In this document: one piece after another, positions 31,104-40,107 of the stretch | Layout: every line of letters starts with the position of its first letter | How positions within the stretch are numbered: position 1 is the first letter of the stretch | From: Bog-159 sp963785255 | Lineage (GTDB): Bacteria; Acidobacteriota; Terriglobia; Bryobacterales; Bryobacteraceae | Direction of reading: 5' to 3' | Length of the DNA: 64,000 nucleotides | Assembly: GCA_963785255.1 (NCBI GenBank) | Contig: CAWAUR010000009.1 | Coordinates: 1-64,000, forward strand | Translations under genes and position numbers: made by a program | The notes under the pieces: model-generated | Told to the model about the DNA's origin: nothing | The model's database searches: none | What the model saw: the letters and a program-made list of their open reading frames with translations, nothing else

Positions 31104-32840
31104 TCACCCCTCCAGCTTGTACCGCGTCTGCGCCAGCCGGTACAACGGCCGCCAGACCGACCGGTTCACGGCCACCACCAGCGCCGCCATCACGATGGTC
31201 GACAGCAGCAGCAAATCCCAATTGCCGGAATCCGTCGCGGAGCTGATCTGCGCGCCGAGGCCCACAGTCTGCAGCGTCCGCCCCTTCAGGTGGAAATACT
31301 CGGCCACGATGCTGGCGTTCCACGCGCCACCCGAAGCCGTCACCATGCCCGTCACCAGGTACGGAAAAATCCCGGGCAGAATCACAGTGCGCCAGCGCTC
31401 CCATCTCGGAAAGCGAAACACATCCGCCACTTCGCGCAAATCGGTGGGAATGGCCATGGCGCCCGCAATTACGTTGAACAGCACATACCATTGCGTGCCC
31501 AGCAGCATCAGCAGGATCGATCCCACCCCCAATCCCCCCCCCAGGCGAATGATCCCCAGTAGCAGCACCGGAAACAGCGCCGTCGCCGGAACCGAGGCGG
31601 CCACCTGCGCGAAGGGCTGCGCGATACGCGCCAGTTTCGGACTGAACCCGATGGCCACGCCGGCGGGGATGGTCCAGGCCGCCGCAATCAACAACGAGGC
31701 GATCACCCGCGCCCAACTGGCGGCCGCGCCTTCGAGCGTGGAAATCAGCTCCGGCCTGGTGAGCGTCTTCAGCGTCATGGCCGCGGCCCACAGCGCATAC
31801 AGGATGGCTCCGCCCAACAGCGCTCCCACGAACATGGAAGCCACGAACTTCCATCGCGATGGCGGCGCATGGGGCGTTTCGGAAACGCTCGCGCGGCGCG
31901 CCGCATGCAAGCTGAGGCGCTCGGCCAACGGCGCCATCACCGCCGTGCGGAAGCGCTCCAGCACGTTGGAGCGGCGCAGCAGATTGAGCACCGCGGACTG
32001 CGGTTGCGCGCTGCTTTCCACCTGCTCGAATTTGAATTTGTCCGACCAGGCGATGGCCGGCCGCCACACTAACTGATCGATCAGCAGGATCACGCCAATC
32101 ATGGCGCCCAGTCCCCATAGGATCGCGCGCGTGTCTCCGGCGCTCGACGCGGTCTGCAGATACGACCCAAGGCCGGGCAGACGGAAGTCGCGCTTGCCCA
32201 GCACGAACATTTCGCACGCCATCAGAAAGAACCAGCCGCCGGCCACCGAAACCATGGAATTCCAGACCAGCCCGATGGCGCCATACGGCAGTTCAAGCTG
32301 CACGAATCGCTGCCATTTGCCGAAGCCGTAGATGCGGGCCGCTTCGCGCAGCTCGCGCGGAATGGATTTCAGCGATGCGTAGAAGCTGAACGCCATGTTC
32401 CACACCTGGCCGGTAAAGATCAGCAGGATGGCGCCGGACTCCACGCCCAGTTGCCGGGTGGGGAACAGCGCCACCATGGCCAGCATCACACCCGGCAAAA
32501 AACTTAGCACCGGAATGGATTGCAAAATGTCGAGCACCGCCACCATCAGGCCTTCCACCGATTTGTTATACGCGGCCACATAGCCGTAACCGACCGCGAA
32601 CAGAAGGCTCAACACATAGGCGATGCCAATGCGCACTAGGGAATAAAACGCGTACAGCGGCAACGCGCTCGGCGATTGTGAGATATGCGCCGCGGGCGTG
32701 ACGCCGCTAAACCAATACCGGGTGATGACCAGCAGCCCCTCGATGCCCGCCAGCACCGCGGCGAACACCGCCAAATCGAGCAGCACTGACCAGGTGCGCT
32801 CGACCACGATAGAGCGCGAAAGTAGCGGCCGGATGCTCAA
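31104..32840 (-). CDS. Fused double permease of a nitrate/sulfonate-type ABC importer
   Basis: A 578-residue inner-membrane protein with two BPD-type permease domains in one chain. Each domain has its EAA loop: RELREAARIYGFGKWQRFVQ in the first half (about residue 165) and LREVADVFRFPRWERWRTVI in the second (about 460). About twelve hydrophobic helices are visible. A TTG start at 32840 overlaps the ATPase stop codon (TTGA); the longer open frame upstream of it is antisense-like and was rejected. With the neighbouring ATPase it forms an importer of the nitrate/sulfonate/bicarbonate group. No binding protein gene is adjacent, so the substrate is open. Confidence 0.85.
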   Translation of the reverse strand: MSIRPLLSRSIVVERTWSVLLDLAVFAAVLAGIEGLLVITRYWFSGVTPAAHISQSPSALPLYAFYSLVRIGIAYVLSLLFAVGYGYVAAYNKSVEGLMVAVLDILQSIPVLSFLPGVMLAMVALFPTRQLGVESGAILLIFTGQVWNMAFSFYASLKSIPRELREAARIYGFGKWQRFVQLELPYGAIGLVWNSMVSVAGGWFFLMACEMFVLGKRDFRLPGLGSYLQTASSAGDTRAILWGLGAMIGVILLIDQLVWRPAIAWSDKFKFEQVESSAQPQSAVLNLLRRSNVLERFRTAVMAPLAERLSLHAARRASVSETPHAPPSRWKFVASMFVGALLGGAILYALWAAAMTLKTLTRPELISTLEGAAASWARVIASLLIAAAWTIPAGVAIGFSPKLARIAQPFAQVAASVPATALFPVLLLGIIRLGGGLGVGSILLMLLGTQWYVLFNVIAGAMAIPTDLREVADVFRFPRWERWRTVILPGIFPYLVTGMVTASGGAWNASIVAEYFHLKGRTLQTVGLGAQISSATDSGNWDLLLLSTIVMAALVVAVNRSVWRPLYRLAQTRYKLEG

Positions 32841-34165
32841 TCGGAATCCGCCTTGGGCGCGGAGGCCGCGGGAGCCTCCTCGGGAAGGAAGAACTGATGT
32901 GTGTCGGAATCGTGATCGAACAATTCCGCGTAGCGGCCCCAACCGATGGCCGTTTCGAGTTGCGCCTTGGCTTCCTCCTCGCTGAAGTGCTCATCCAGCA
33001 GGTCTTCGAACACGCCGTCGGGCAGCGTGTGGTCGGCGCGCGCCCCGAGTGAGCGCGTAATCTCGCGAATCAGCGCGATGTTGTCCAGCGCCGCGGCGCG
33101 GAACAGTTCTTTGCGCCGCAAGATGTCCGCTTCCGCGAAGGCCCGGCCGGCCGGTGTAATTTCCACGTCGCCTTCCTCCACCTTGGCAAAGCCCAGCATC
33201 ACCGCGCCATCCACCACCGGCAGCAGGTCGTCGATTTCGAACGATAAGGCGGCCGCCAGCCGGTACATATCGTCGCGGCCATTGTGATCCACCAGCATTT
33301 CGAGCAGGCCGGCAATCGCGCCGCGGCGTGCATGCGGCAGCATTTGATACCTGGGCTTGGCATGCGGAACCGGAGCGCTGACGGGTTGGAGCGCGGGCGC
33401 CAGATCGGGACGCGTAAGCACGCGGTATATGTAATCCACCAGGTTCGTGAAACGCGCATCTTTGCGCTCGCGCGGCCGCTCCAGGAGCACACGGAAATCG
33501 GTGCGGATGGTTGCGGGATTTTTGCCGAGCACCACGATACGGTCCGCCAGCAGTACAGCCTCCTCGATGTTGTGGGTCACCACGAAGACCGCGCGCGTCG
33601 GCATTTTGTGGCTCTGCCAAAGCTCCAGCAGTTCGCCGCGCAGGTTCTCGGCCGTGAGCACATCGAGCGCTGAGAACGGTTCGTCCATGAACAGCACTTC
33701 CGGCTCTACCACCAGCGCGCGCGCGAATCCCACGCGTTGCTTCATGCCGCCGGAAAGCTCTTTCGGATAGGCGTTCTCAAAGCCGTCGAGACCCACCGTG
33801 TCCAGAATTTTCACGCTGCGTTCGGTGCGTTCCGCGGCTGGCACGCCGCGCGCTTTGAGCGGGGCCGCCACGTTTTCAAGCACCGTCAGCCACGGGAACA
33901 AGGCGAAACTTTGAAACACGATTGAAACATTCTCGCAAGGTCCGTTCACTTCGTGGCCATGATGGATCACCGCGCCGGCGGTGGGCGCCGCCAATCCCGT
34001 AAGTATGCGCAGCAGCGTGGATTTACCGCTGCCGGAAGGACCCAGCACCGCGAGAATCTCGCCCGGATAAATCGCCAGGTCCAGCGGTGCGATCACCTGG
34101 ATGAAACCGGCGCCTTCCGAGCCGTACGATTTTTCCACTTTGCGGGCTTCGATGATCGCATGCAT
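32837..34165 (-). CDS. ABC transporter ATPase with C-terminal AAA-associated domain
   Basis: A 442-residue protein. Residues 1-250 are an ABC ATPase with Walker A GPSGSGKSTLL, Q-loop VFQSFALFPWLTV, signature LSGGMKQRVGFARAL, Walker B VLFMDEPFSAL and the switch His in VFVVTHNIEEAV. After a linker the C-terminal part (about 285-430) is the AAA-associated domain found in nitrate/sulfonate-type ATPases (ISRSFEID-like SFEIDDLLPVVDGAVMLGF, then GDVEITPAGRAFAEAD). This region has winged-helix character and may regulate transport. It is the first gene of the pair with the double permease. Confidence 0.9.
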   Translation of the reverse strand: MHAIIEARKVEKSYGSEGAGFIQVIAPLDLAIYPGEILAVLGPSGSGKSTLLRILTGLAAPTAGAVIHHGHEVNGPCENVSIVFQSFALFPWLTVLENVAAPLKARGVPAAERTERSVKILDTVGLDGFENAYPKELSGGMKQRVGFARALVVEPEVLFMDEPFSALDVLTAENLRGELLELWQSHKMPTRAVFVVTHNIEEAVLLADRIVVLGKNPATIRTDFRVLLERPRERKDARFTNLVDYIYRVLTRPDLAPALQPVSAPVPHAKPRYQMLPHARRGAIAGLLEMLVDHNGRDDMYRLAAALSFEIDDLLPVVDGAVMLGFAKVEEGDVEITPAGRAFAEADILRRKELFRAAALDNIALIREITRSLGARADHTLPDGVFEDLLDEHFSEEEAKAQLETAIGWGRYAELFDHDSDTHQFFLPEEAPAASAPKADSD

Positions 34166-34198
34166 GGTGGGGTCTTCACGAATCTACCACAGAGTGGG

Positions 34199-34315
34199 GT
34201 AGGACAGGCCTCCTGGCCTGTCCAAGCGTGCTTAACCGTTTCGGGGATTCCCGACTGAAGAAACCGCTCCCCCACAGAGCCCTCCGTTACAGAGCCGCGA
34301 CCGTCAGGGAGCGGT
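34199..34315. repeat. Family A palindrome followed by family C repeat
   Basis: GTAGGACAGGCCTCCTGGCC and TGTCC (34199-34223), then TTAACCGTTTCGGGG (34232) and the core GAGCCGCGACCGTCAGGGAG with CGGT (34292-34315). All lie in the divergent gap between the ABC ATPase and the GloVer-repeat gene. Confidence 0.8.
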
Positions 34316-34409
34316 GCAGGCCACCGGCTGCGGCGACGTGGTTGTGAGATAATCGTCCGACACCCACCGGGAAGGGATACCCGATCCGTGTCACAAAAGG
34401 AGCGCATCC

Positions 34410-35762
34410 ATGAAACCAATGATTAGCGCGCCGGACAAACTGAACTGTGCGAGGAAAGTGTGCGCTACTTTCATATGGTGCGCGGCAGTCGTTGCAGCCC
34501 TGCCCGCCCAGACTCTCACCACGCTCTACAATTTCGGACAGTTCGGACACGGCGTAGCCCCCAACTCACTCCTCCTGACCACCGGTGGGAACTACTACGG
34601 CACCACCGCGTATGGCGGCACCGCCGGCTGCCGGGAGGGCTGCGGGACGGTCTTCAAAATGACGCCCACTGGCTCACTAACGACACTACACCTCTTCTGC
34701 GCCCAAGGCACCTACCCTAACGCGTGCCCGGACGGCTTTTACCCCGAGGCTGGGTTGCTCCAGGCCGCCAACGGCGATTTTTACGGGACCACCCCACAAG
34801 GCGGAGCCAACGGCTTGGGCGGAACAATCTACAAAATCACGCCGTCCGGCGCGCTCACAGTTTTATACAGCTTCTGCTCCCCGGGGGCTGGCGTGTGCCC
34901 TGACGGCTCCATCCCCCAGGGGGTAATCCAGGCCACCGATGGGGATTTCTACGGGATAACGGATGGCGGCGGTGACTACGAGGCGGGGACCATCTTCAAG
35001 ATCACGCCAGGCGGCAAACTGACGACACTATACAACTTCTGCTCCCAAAGCCCGCCACCAAAGTGCACGGACGGCGAGGGCCCCACCGGGCTAATCCAGG
35101 CTAGCGATGGGGCCTTCTACGGCACAACCACCGTTGGCGGGAACTATGGCCGGGGAACCGTCTTCCGCTTCACCCCGAGTGACTCGCTGACCACGCTCTA
35201 CAGTTTCTGCCCACACGCAACTGGCTACGTGTGCCCGGACGGCCAAAACCCCGCCGGGAAGTTATTCCAGGCCGACGGCGGCGACTTCTACGGGACAACC
35301 ACCTATGGCGGGGCCAACGGAAACTATGGCACGATATTCAAAATCACCCCGCACGGCGCGCTGACTACGGTGTACAGCTTCTGCTCCGAGACTAACTGCA
35401 CGGACGGCGCATTTCCTGGACTTTGGTTTCTCTCGTCCGCCACTGGCGAGTTCTACGGGACAACCGGATCTTATGGAGCCAACGGCCAAGGTGGGACCAT
35501 CTTCAAAATCACCCCGGATGGCGCGCTGACCACCCTGTACAGCCTCTGCTCCCAAGGTGCTTACCCCGCGTGTAAAGATGGCAACGGTCCCGCGGCCCTG
35601 GTCCAAGCCGCCAATGGGGATCTCTACGGCGCGGCCATCGCAGGAGGAGCCAGCCGCGACTGCCAGTTCAAACCCCGTTGCGGGACGATTTTCAGCCTGT
35701 CGTTAGATCCCGGCCCGGCTGCGGACGCGCTTCCTGCCTCCTCCACGCAGCCCGTCCCGTAA
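34410..35762 (+). CDS. Secreted GloVer-repeat protein
   Basis: A 450-residue exported protein with a hydrophobic leader (VCATFIWCAAVVAALPAQ). Eight or nine tandem repeats of about 45 residues follow, each built as GxFYGTTxxGGxNGxGTIFKI-TPxGxLTTLYSFC, with Cys pairs in a loop (CSPGAGVCPDG). This is the GloVer-type tandem repeat of choice-of-anchor proteins, common in acidobacteria and probably a beta-propeller. The start has AAAGGAGCG eight bases upstream. No membrane anchor is visible at the C terminus, which ends in a Pro/Ser-rich tail. Function unknown. Confidence 0.85.
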   Translation: MKPMISAPDKLNCARKVCATFIWCAAVVAALPAQTLTTLYNFGQFGHGVAPNSLLLTTGGNYYGTTAYGGTAGCREGCGTVFKMTPTGSLTTLHLFCAQGTYPNACPDGFYPEAGLLQAANGDFYGTTPQGGANGLGGTIYKITPSGALTVLYSFCSPGAGVCPDGSIPQGVIQATDGDFYGITDGGGDYEAGTIFKITPGGKLTTLYNFCSQSPPPKCTDGEGPTGLIQASDGAFYGTTTVGGNYGRGTVFRFTPSDSLTTLYSFCPHATGYVCPDGQNPAGKLFQADGGDFYGTTTYGGANGNYGTIFKITPHGALTTVYSFCSETNCTDGAFPGLWFLSSATGEFYGTTGSYGANGQGGTIFKITPDGALTTLYSLCSQGAYPACKDGNGPAALVQAANGDLYGAAIAGGASRDCQFKPRCGTIFSLSLDPGPAADALPASSTQPVP

Positions 35763-35773
35763 TTGTCCCCAGT

Positions 35774-35953
35774 TCACAGCCCGCGGACTGCTCCCGTGAT
35801 CGACAAGCTGTTGCCGGAAGGGAGGCTGCCCGCGCCGGTCTTGCAGCGCTTCGGGCCTTTGTGCTCGCCCATCTTGGTTTCCAGGCTGGCAAGAGATCGC
35901 AAGCGGCGCTGGCAAACCGGACAGCGATAGTGGCGTTTTGAGTGGTGCAGCAC
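35774..35953 (-). CDS. Possible 59-aa C2H2-like zinc-finger protein
   Basis: From a GTG at 35953 the minus strand encodes RHYRCPVCQRRLRSLASLE and MGEHKGPKRCKTG. The spacing is that of a C2H2 finger, but the first His position is Lys, so the metal site would be incomplete unless the second His and the Cys replace it. No clear ribosome site. It may be a relic. Confidence 0.3.
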   Translation of the reverse strand: MLHHSKRHYRCPVCQRRLRSLASLETKMGEHKGPKRCKTGAGSLPSGNSLSITGAVRGL

Positions 35954-35974
35954 GGTGGAAGGATGATTGAAGTC

Positions 35975-36346
35975 TTAAGCCTGGCCTGTTTCCAGAAGCT
36001 TGAGCAACTGGCGAGCGTTCACAATGCCAGTGGTCTTGTAGGGCCTCTGAAAATGCCGCGCGTTCTCGGTGATGATGTAGTCGGCTTTGGCGGCTAGGGC
36101 GCATTCGTAAATGCGGTTGTCCTCTTCGTGTCCGGAGATTTTGAGCCGGCCGCCGGTTTTGACTTTAGTGGCAGTCTTCTCCCGCAAGCCGCGGAAGCTC
36201 GCAATGCGTACCCGGCTTAGGTGCTTTAGGCGCTCGTAGGGCCGGATCTCATCAGCGGCAATCAAGGCAAAAATCTGGGCATTGGGTCCACTTGGGGTGA
36301 TGATCGCGGATACCAAGACGCTGGTGTCGATCACGGCCCTGATCAT
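35975..36346 (-). CDS. PIN-domain toxin, COG1569-like
   Basis: A 123-residue protein with the PIN start AVIDTSVLVSAIITPSGPNA (first Asp at 7). The later acidic motif EEDNRIYECALAAKADYIIT is the form seen in the PIN_3 group, where DNxxLE supplies two acidic residues. The last motif TENARHF has Glu-Asn where Gly-Asp is more usual. It overlaps the AbrB-type gene by 4 bp (ATGA) and forms a toxin-antitoxin pair. Probable target is RNA. Confidence 0.8.
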   Translation of the reverse strand: MIRAVIDTSVLVSAIITPSGPNAQIFALIAADEIRPYERLKHLSRVRIASFRGLREKTATKVKTGGRLKISGHEEDNRIYECALAAKADYIITENARHFQRPYKTTGIVNARQLLKLLETGQA

Positions 36347-36687
36347 TTGACGGGTCGTTTCGCGGTCTTCGTGGAAAGCGCCTTTCTGGCGCTAGCTACG
36401 GCCGAGTTGATTTCGCTCATGGGCATCTTATCGATACCTTTCTCTTTGGCCTCCAGGCGGATCTCATCTACCACGGCGGCCAAGTCGCGGAGCAGTTGCT
36501 TGCGGCTTGCTTTGCCGCCTCCGATGGCTGGGCGGTCAATGGTGAGCTGCGGGGTTACCAAAAACTGGCCACCACGAGTTACTGCCACTTTCAGCAGGGC
36601 GCCTTCGGCGACGCCCACCTCTTCTCGAAGCGAGCGCGGAATGACCAATTGGCCTTTACGTTGGAGTCTTACGAGTGCTTGGGACAT
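36343..36687 (-). CDS. AbrB/MazE-type antitoxin
   Basis: A 114-residue protein. The N-terminal swapped-hairpin DNA-binding domain reads ALVRLQRKGQLVIPRSLREE followed by VGVAEGALLKVAVTRGG. A longer helical C-terminal tail (LLRDLAAVVDEIRLEAKEKG) should wrap the PIN toxin. It starts the operon, and the sequence AATATTCTCGCGGAAAGTCA upstream may be its operator, by analogy with other pairs. Confidence 0.85.
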   Translation of the reverse strand: MSQALVRLQRKGQLVIPRSLREEVGVAEGALLKVAVTRGGQFLVTPQLTIDRPAIGGGKASRKQLLRDLAAVVDEIRLEAKEKGIDKMPMSEINSAVASARKALSTKTAKRPVK

Positions 36688-36820
36688 AAAATATTCTCGC
36701 GGAAAGTCAGGCCGGCTGACTTTCGGTTACTGCTCTACTGGTAGCATAGCAGACAGTTGGCAAACCGGCTAGGCAACTGCCGCTCGAATCGCGAATCATC
36801 GTCCCACGCGGATCGGCGCC

Positions 36821-36876
36821 TTGTGGGGCGGGCACTCTGCCTGCGCGGGCCTCGTAGGCCCGCTCTTCGGCCGGCA
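36821..36876. repeat. Palindrome pair (family B)
   Basis: GTGGGGCGGGCACTCTGCCTGC and GCGGGCCTCGTAGGCCCGC, the same layout as at 21.9 and 62.7 kb. It lies in the 390-base gap between the AbrB gene and the next plus-strand gene, a gap with nothing else recognisable. Confidence 0.8.
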
Positions 36877-37077
36877 GCCCTTTTCGCTTTCACCGTGACC
36901 ATCCCCGCGGCCTTATAACCCGCGCCAGCCACCGAAAACGAGACGATCACACGCCTGCGGAAAATAAATATTCGCCGCATCCGCCGCCACCTAAAGCCAC
37001 TTATCAAACCACCCCACACGCCGCCGCCCGTCTCCCGCAACCCGGCGCCCTATCATCGAAACGGAGATTAAATCGTT

Positions 37078-37608
37078 ATGCTCGTTTCCGAAAAGCAACA
37101 AAAAGCCAACCGGCGCAATGCGCGGAAATCTACCGGACCCATCACCCCGGAAGGCCAGGAAGCCGTCAAATTCAACGCGCTCAAATACGGCCTCCGCACC
37201 CGCAGCCTCTTCCTCCCTTGCGAAGACCCCGCCGAATTCGACCAGCTCTGGGAAGATCTGATGTCCGACTGGCATCCGGTCAACAGCACTGAAAAGTACT
37301 TTGTGGAACAAATGGTAACCGCGCACTGGCTCCTCGCCCGCCTGTCCCATGGAGAGCAGCGCGTCTTCACGGAGGAAAAACTGAACCTTGTAACCCAGTT
37401 GGACCTGCTCGATCGCTTCTCCAAGCAGCGCGCGCGCCTCGAGCATTCCTTCATCCAGGCCGTCAACGAGTTGCAGCGCCTGCAAAAGGAGCGCAAATCG
37501 AGCGAAGCTAAGTCGCAATCCAGGAAACAACCGGCCCGCGCGGCCTACCCGGTCCCACCACCGGCCGAGCCAAGTTCCGTGGTCTGCGCCTCCGCCGACA
37601 CCCGTTAG
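37078..37608 (+). CDS. Conserved hypothetical protein, 176 aa
   Basis: Starts MLVSEKQQKANRRNARKSTG followed by PITPEGQEAVKFNALKYGL, a highly basic N-terminal motif of a protein group that is frequent in acidobacteria. The central part is helical (FDQLWEDLMSDWHPVNSTEK, YFVEQMVTAHWLLARLSHGE, LLDRFSKQRARLEHSFIQAV). A disordered Pro/Ser-rich tail follows. A nucleic-acid-binding role would fit the basic end, but this is a guess. The start at 37078 is preceded by CGGAGAT. Confidence 0.7.
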   Translation: MLVSEKQQKANRRNARKSTGPITPEGQEAVKFNALKYGLRTRSLFLPCEDPAEFDQLWEDLMSDWHPVNSTEKYFVEQMVTAHWLLARLSHGEQRVFTEEKLNLVTQLDLLDRFSKQRARLEHSFIQAVNELQRLQKERKSSEAKSQSRKQPARAAYPVPPPAEPSSVVCASADTR

Positions 37609-37853
37609 CCCCTCAGCCTCCCTGGTCTTTGACAACCTCACGCCATCCCCAACTGCTAAAGCGCAACGTGTCTCCGTACCCGCCCCGCGCGAGCCTGCAA
37701 ACAGCGCGTCCCGAGCCCCCAGCCCCTACTCGCCAGCCACTGGTTCCCTCAACCCACCACCCACGACCCACCACCCGTCTTTAATTCCAACTACATAGGC
37801 TTCGTTCGTGCCCTAGCCCCTAGCCCCCAACCCCGTCGCGCGAAGCGCGGCCT

Positions 37854-38450
37854 CTACTGCACTGTTACCGTAACTCTTGCGATCTTTCGCCCATACTCAT
37901 TCGTCGAGTACAACGAATAAGTGGTCGTCGCCGTTGGATTTACAATTACACTCGTCCCCCGGACCGGCCCTACCTGCGGAGTCACGATGTTATAGATAGC
38001 TCCCGTTACATTCCAGCTAAGAGTAACTGGCTGTCCCGAACTAACCGTCGCAGGGTTAGCCTGAAAACTAACCACCACGGGTACCGGCCCGGTAGGTACA
38101 TTCGAAGGCGTGTACAGCGGGCTAACCTGTACCACGTCGAAATTCGACGCCGTAATAGTAGTAAGTGCATGCAGATCGTTGTTATTCCAGTTAGGATCGG
38201 GCATGCCGGCAATATAAATAGCACTGCCGTTATCCGCCAGAATCATGCCGTATTGCTTCAGCGCCGTAAGGATCACCTGGTTAGCAGGCGAGAAACCCGA
38301 GATATCGAAGCTAGCCTGCAATCGCATGCGCATGCCCATGGGCGGAGCGTTCGAGTCAGTCACATTGGATGCCCAATGCGACGCCGGCGGCGTGAACGCT
38401 TCTTGCGTAGTAGGCAGAGTGAAGCGCACGGCATGATTGATGGCGCCCGC
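37854..38450 (-). pseudogene. C-terminal part of a secreted Ig-like protein, N terminus lost
   Basis: The last ~195 codons of a minus-strand gene. The sequence from AINHAVRFTLPTTQEAFTPP through ASFDISGFSPANQVILTALK, YGMILADNGSAIYIAGMPDP and the Ig-like end (FQANPATVSSGQPVTLSWNV, then TATTTYSLYSTNEYGR) belongs to a secreted family of unknown role. The open frame continues past 38450, but there it is only the antisense of a different gene, so the real N terminus has been cut off at about 38450. Confidence 0.65.
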
Positions 38451-39083
38451 GGCCACTTCGGCGGCGGCGTCCTCTACGGAACCACCTCCGATGGCGATGG
38501 GGAGGGCAACGAAAAGGGTGGCGCGGTTTATTCGCTGGCCCCGCCCTCCGCGCCGGGCGGCGCTTGGACCGAGGCCGTGCTCCACTTTTTCGGCGGCCCT
38601 GGCGACGGCTACAACCCGGACACCGCAGGCGTGGCCATCGGCAGCGGCGGAGTGCTGTATGGAACCACAAAAGCGGGCGGCGCGCATGCCTCCTGCAAGG
38701 CCGGTTGCGGGATCGTGTACTCGCTGGCTCCGCCTTCCGCTCCGGGCGGCGCCTGGACCGAAACCATCCTCTACACTTTTGCCGGCGGTACCGACGGCGC
38801 GCACCCAAGCGGAGGCGTGATCGTCGGAGAGGCCGGTGTGCTCTACGGAACCACGACGGATGGCGGTACCGGCGGGCTCGGCACTGTCTTCTCGCTGACG
38901 CCGCCGGCAAGCCCGGGCGGAGTTTGGACCGAAACCGTTCTCCACAATTTCACCGGCGCCGACGGAGCCAATCCCCTGGCAGGTGTCATCATCGGACCGC
39001 GAGGGGAGCTGTATGGGACCACGTCGAATGGGGGAGTGGGTTCCTGTTCGGGCGGGTGCGGTACGGTGTTTGAACTTCAATGA
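38451..39083 (+). pseudogene. C-terminal part of a GloVer-repeat protein, N terminus lost
   Basis: About 210 codons with four GloVer-type repeats (GGVLYGTTSDGDGEGNEKGG, YSLAPPSAPGGAWTEAVLHF, VLYGTTTDGGTGGLGTVFSL and ending GGCGTVFELQ). There is no signal peptide or start codon before the first repeat; upstream bases belong to the antisense of the neighbouring truncated gene. The repeats carry the SAPGGAWTE insertion seen in one subtype, unlike the intact gene at 34410. The two truncated genes point away from the same break point. Confidence 0.7.
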
Positions 39084-39103
39084 GGAGGTGAATTATGCGA
39101 CGG

Positions 39104-39922
39104 TCACTGCGTTGTGATGCTGGTCACCGGCGCCGCAAACAACTGGATGTTATATGCCGTGACGGCAGTCCCAGAGCCAATAGAAGAGTAGCTGCATGCA
39201 AGCGAGACGGATGATGCGGTGCTGAGGGTCTGCGCACTTTGCAGGGACAATGCCACAAGGAGGCTCGCGGGCCCGGTAGTGTTATAAGAGTTACCGTCGG
39301 CGCCGATTTGGCAGTTAATGATATCCGTTCCGCCTCCACCGGTTTCGAACCACGCTTTGGCGGAGATCCAGTACGAGCCGGCCGCCAGCGACAGAGTTGC
39401 GATATTTGCCATGGTGGTGGTGACTGCGACCGAGTTGCCGGTCGTGGAGTAGATGTTCACCGGTCCGGGCGGCCCGGCGGGTCCGGTCGAGCCAGTTGGA
39501 CCCTCGGGTCCCCGTGGGCCGGCTGGACCTGTCGCGCCGGCTGGACCTTGTGGGCCGGCGGGTCCGGCTGGACCCTCTGGACCCACTGCTCCCACCGTCA
39601 CATAGGCTGACCCGGAGTGCGGCACGCTGTTGGTAACGCTCACCAGATACGTGGCCGCCGACAAGTTCGAGGGCACCTCCACCACCAGCGCCGTGTTCGT
39701 AAACGAATACACGGTGCGCGATGTACCGCCTACCGCGACCGTGGGCGCTGCGCCGGACGGGCTGAAATTCGCGCCCGCCAAGGAAATGGCGCCCTTGGCC
39801 AAGTTGACTGTGGCGTGCTGAATCACGGGGGTTTGCGCTTGGCTGACCAGGGGCACGCAGAGAATCGGCAATAGGGTGCGGAATCGCCCGAATGATGTCG
39901 TATTGAATTTGTAACTTTTCAT
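39104..39922 (-). CDS. Secreted collagen-like protein with IPT/TIG domain
   Basis: A 272-residue exported protein. The ATG at 39922 gives a signal peptide (RFRTLLPILCVPLVSQA before QTPVI). Residues ~30-115 form an IPT/TIG-like sandwich (ISLAGANFSPSGAAPTVAVG, ALVVEVPSNLSAATYLVSVT). Then comes a run of 16 or more Gly-x-y triplets (GPEGPAGPAGPQGPAGATGP and on), a bacterial collagen-like stalk of about 55 residues. The C-terminal domain (SLAAGSYWISAKAWFETGGG to NIQLFAAPVT) resembles the globular heads that follow such stalks. Trimer formation is likely. Function unknown. Confidence 0.82.
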   Translation of the reverse strand: MKSYKFNTTSFGRFRTLLPILCVPLVSQAQTPVIQHATVNLAKGAISLAGANFSPSGAAPTVAVGGTSRTVYSFTNTALVVEVPSNLSAATYLVSVTNSVPHSGSAYVTVGAVGPEGPAGPAGPQGPAGATGPAGPRGPEGPTGSTGPAGPPGPVNIYSTTGNSVAVTTTMANIATLSLAAGSYWISAKAWFETGGGGTDIINCQIGADGNSYNTTGPASLLVALSLQSAQTLSTASSVSLACSYSSIGSGTAVTAYNIQLFAAPVTSITTQ

Positions 39923-40058
39923 GGGATCGTCCGATAGCTCGTGCTCAGGTGGTTCGAAAACGCTAACTAGTATAACACCGAATACGGCGATTTCGACCGC
40001 CTGATTGGCGGGGCGCCGGTGGTATCGGCACTGCTCGCACCTGAAGGGATGCCAGGCG

Positions 40059-40107
40059 AATGGGTACAGGTCCTGCAAGGGCGAATGGGTACAGGTCATG
40101 CGAGGGC
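40059..40107. repeat. Two copies of a 24-bp tandem repeat
   Basis: GCGAATGGGTACAGGTCCTG with CAAGG is followed by GCGAATGGGTACAGGTCATG with CGAGG. It sits at the 3' end of the truncated gene that follows on the minus strand. Confidence 0.7.

Noticed and set aside
30781..32076. 431-residue plus-strand frame
   Set aside because: Most of it is antisense to the ABC permease, which has clear EAA loops; only the first ~35 codons match a small membrane protein.
37854..39080. 408-residue minus-strand protein across the truncated genes
   Set aside because: Its N-terminal half is the antisense of GloVer repeats on the plus strand; only the C-terminal half is real.
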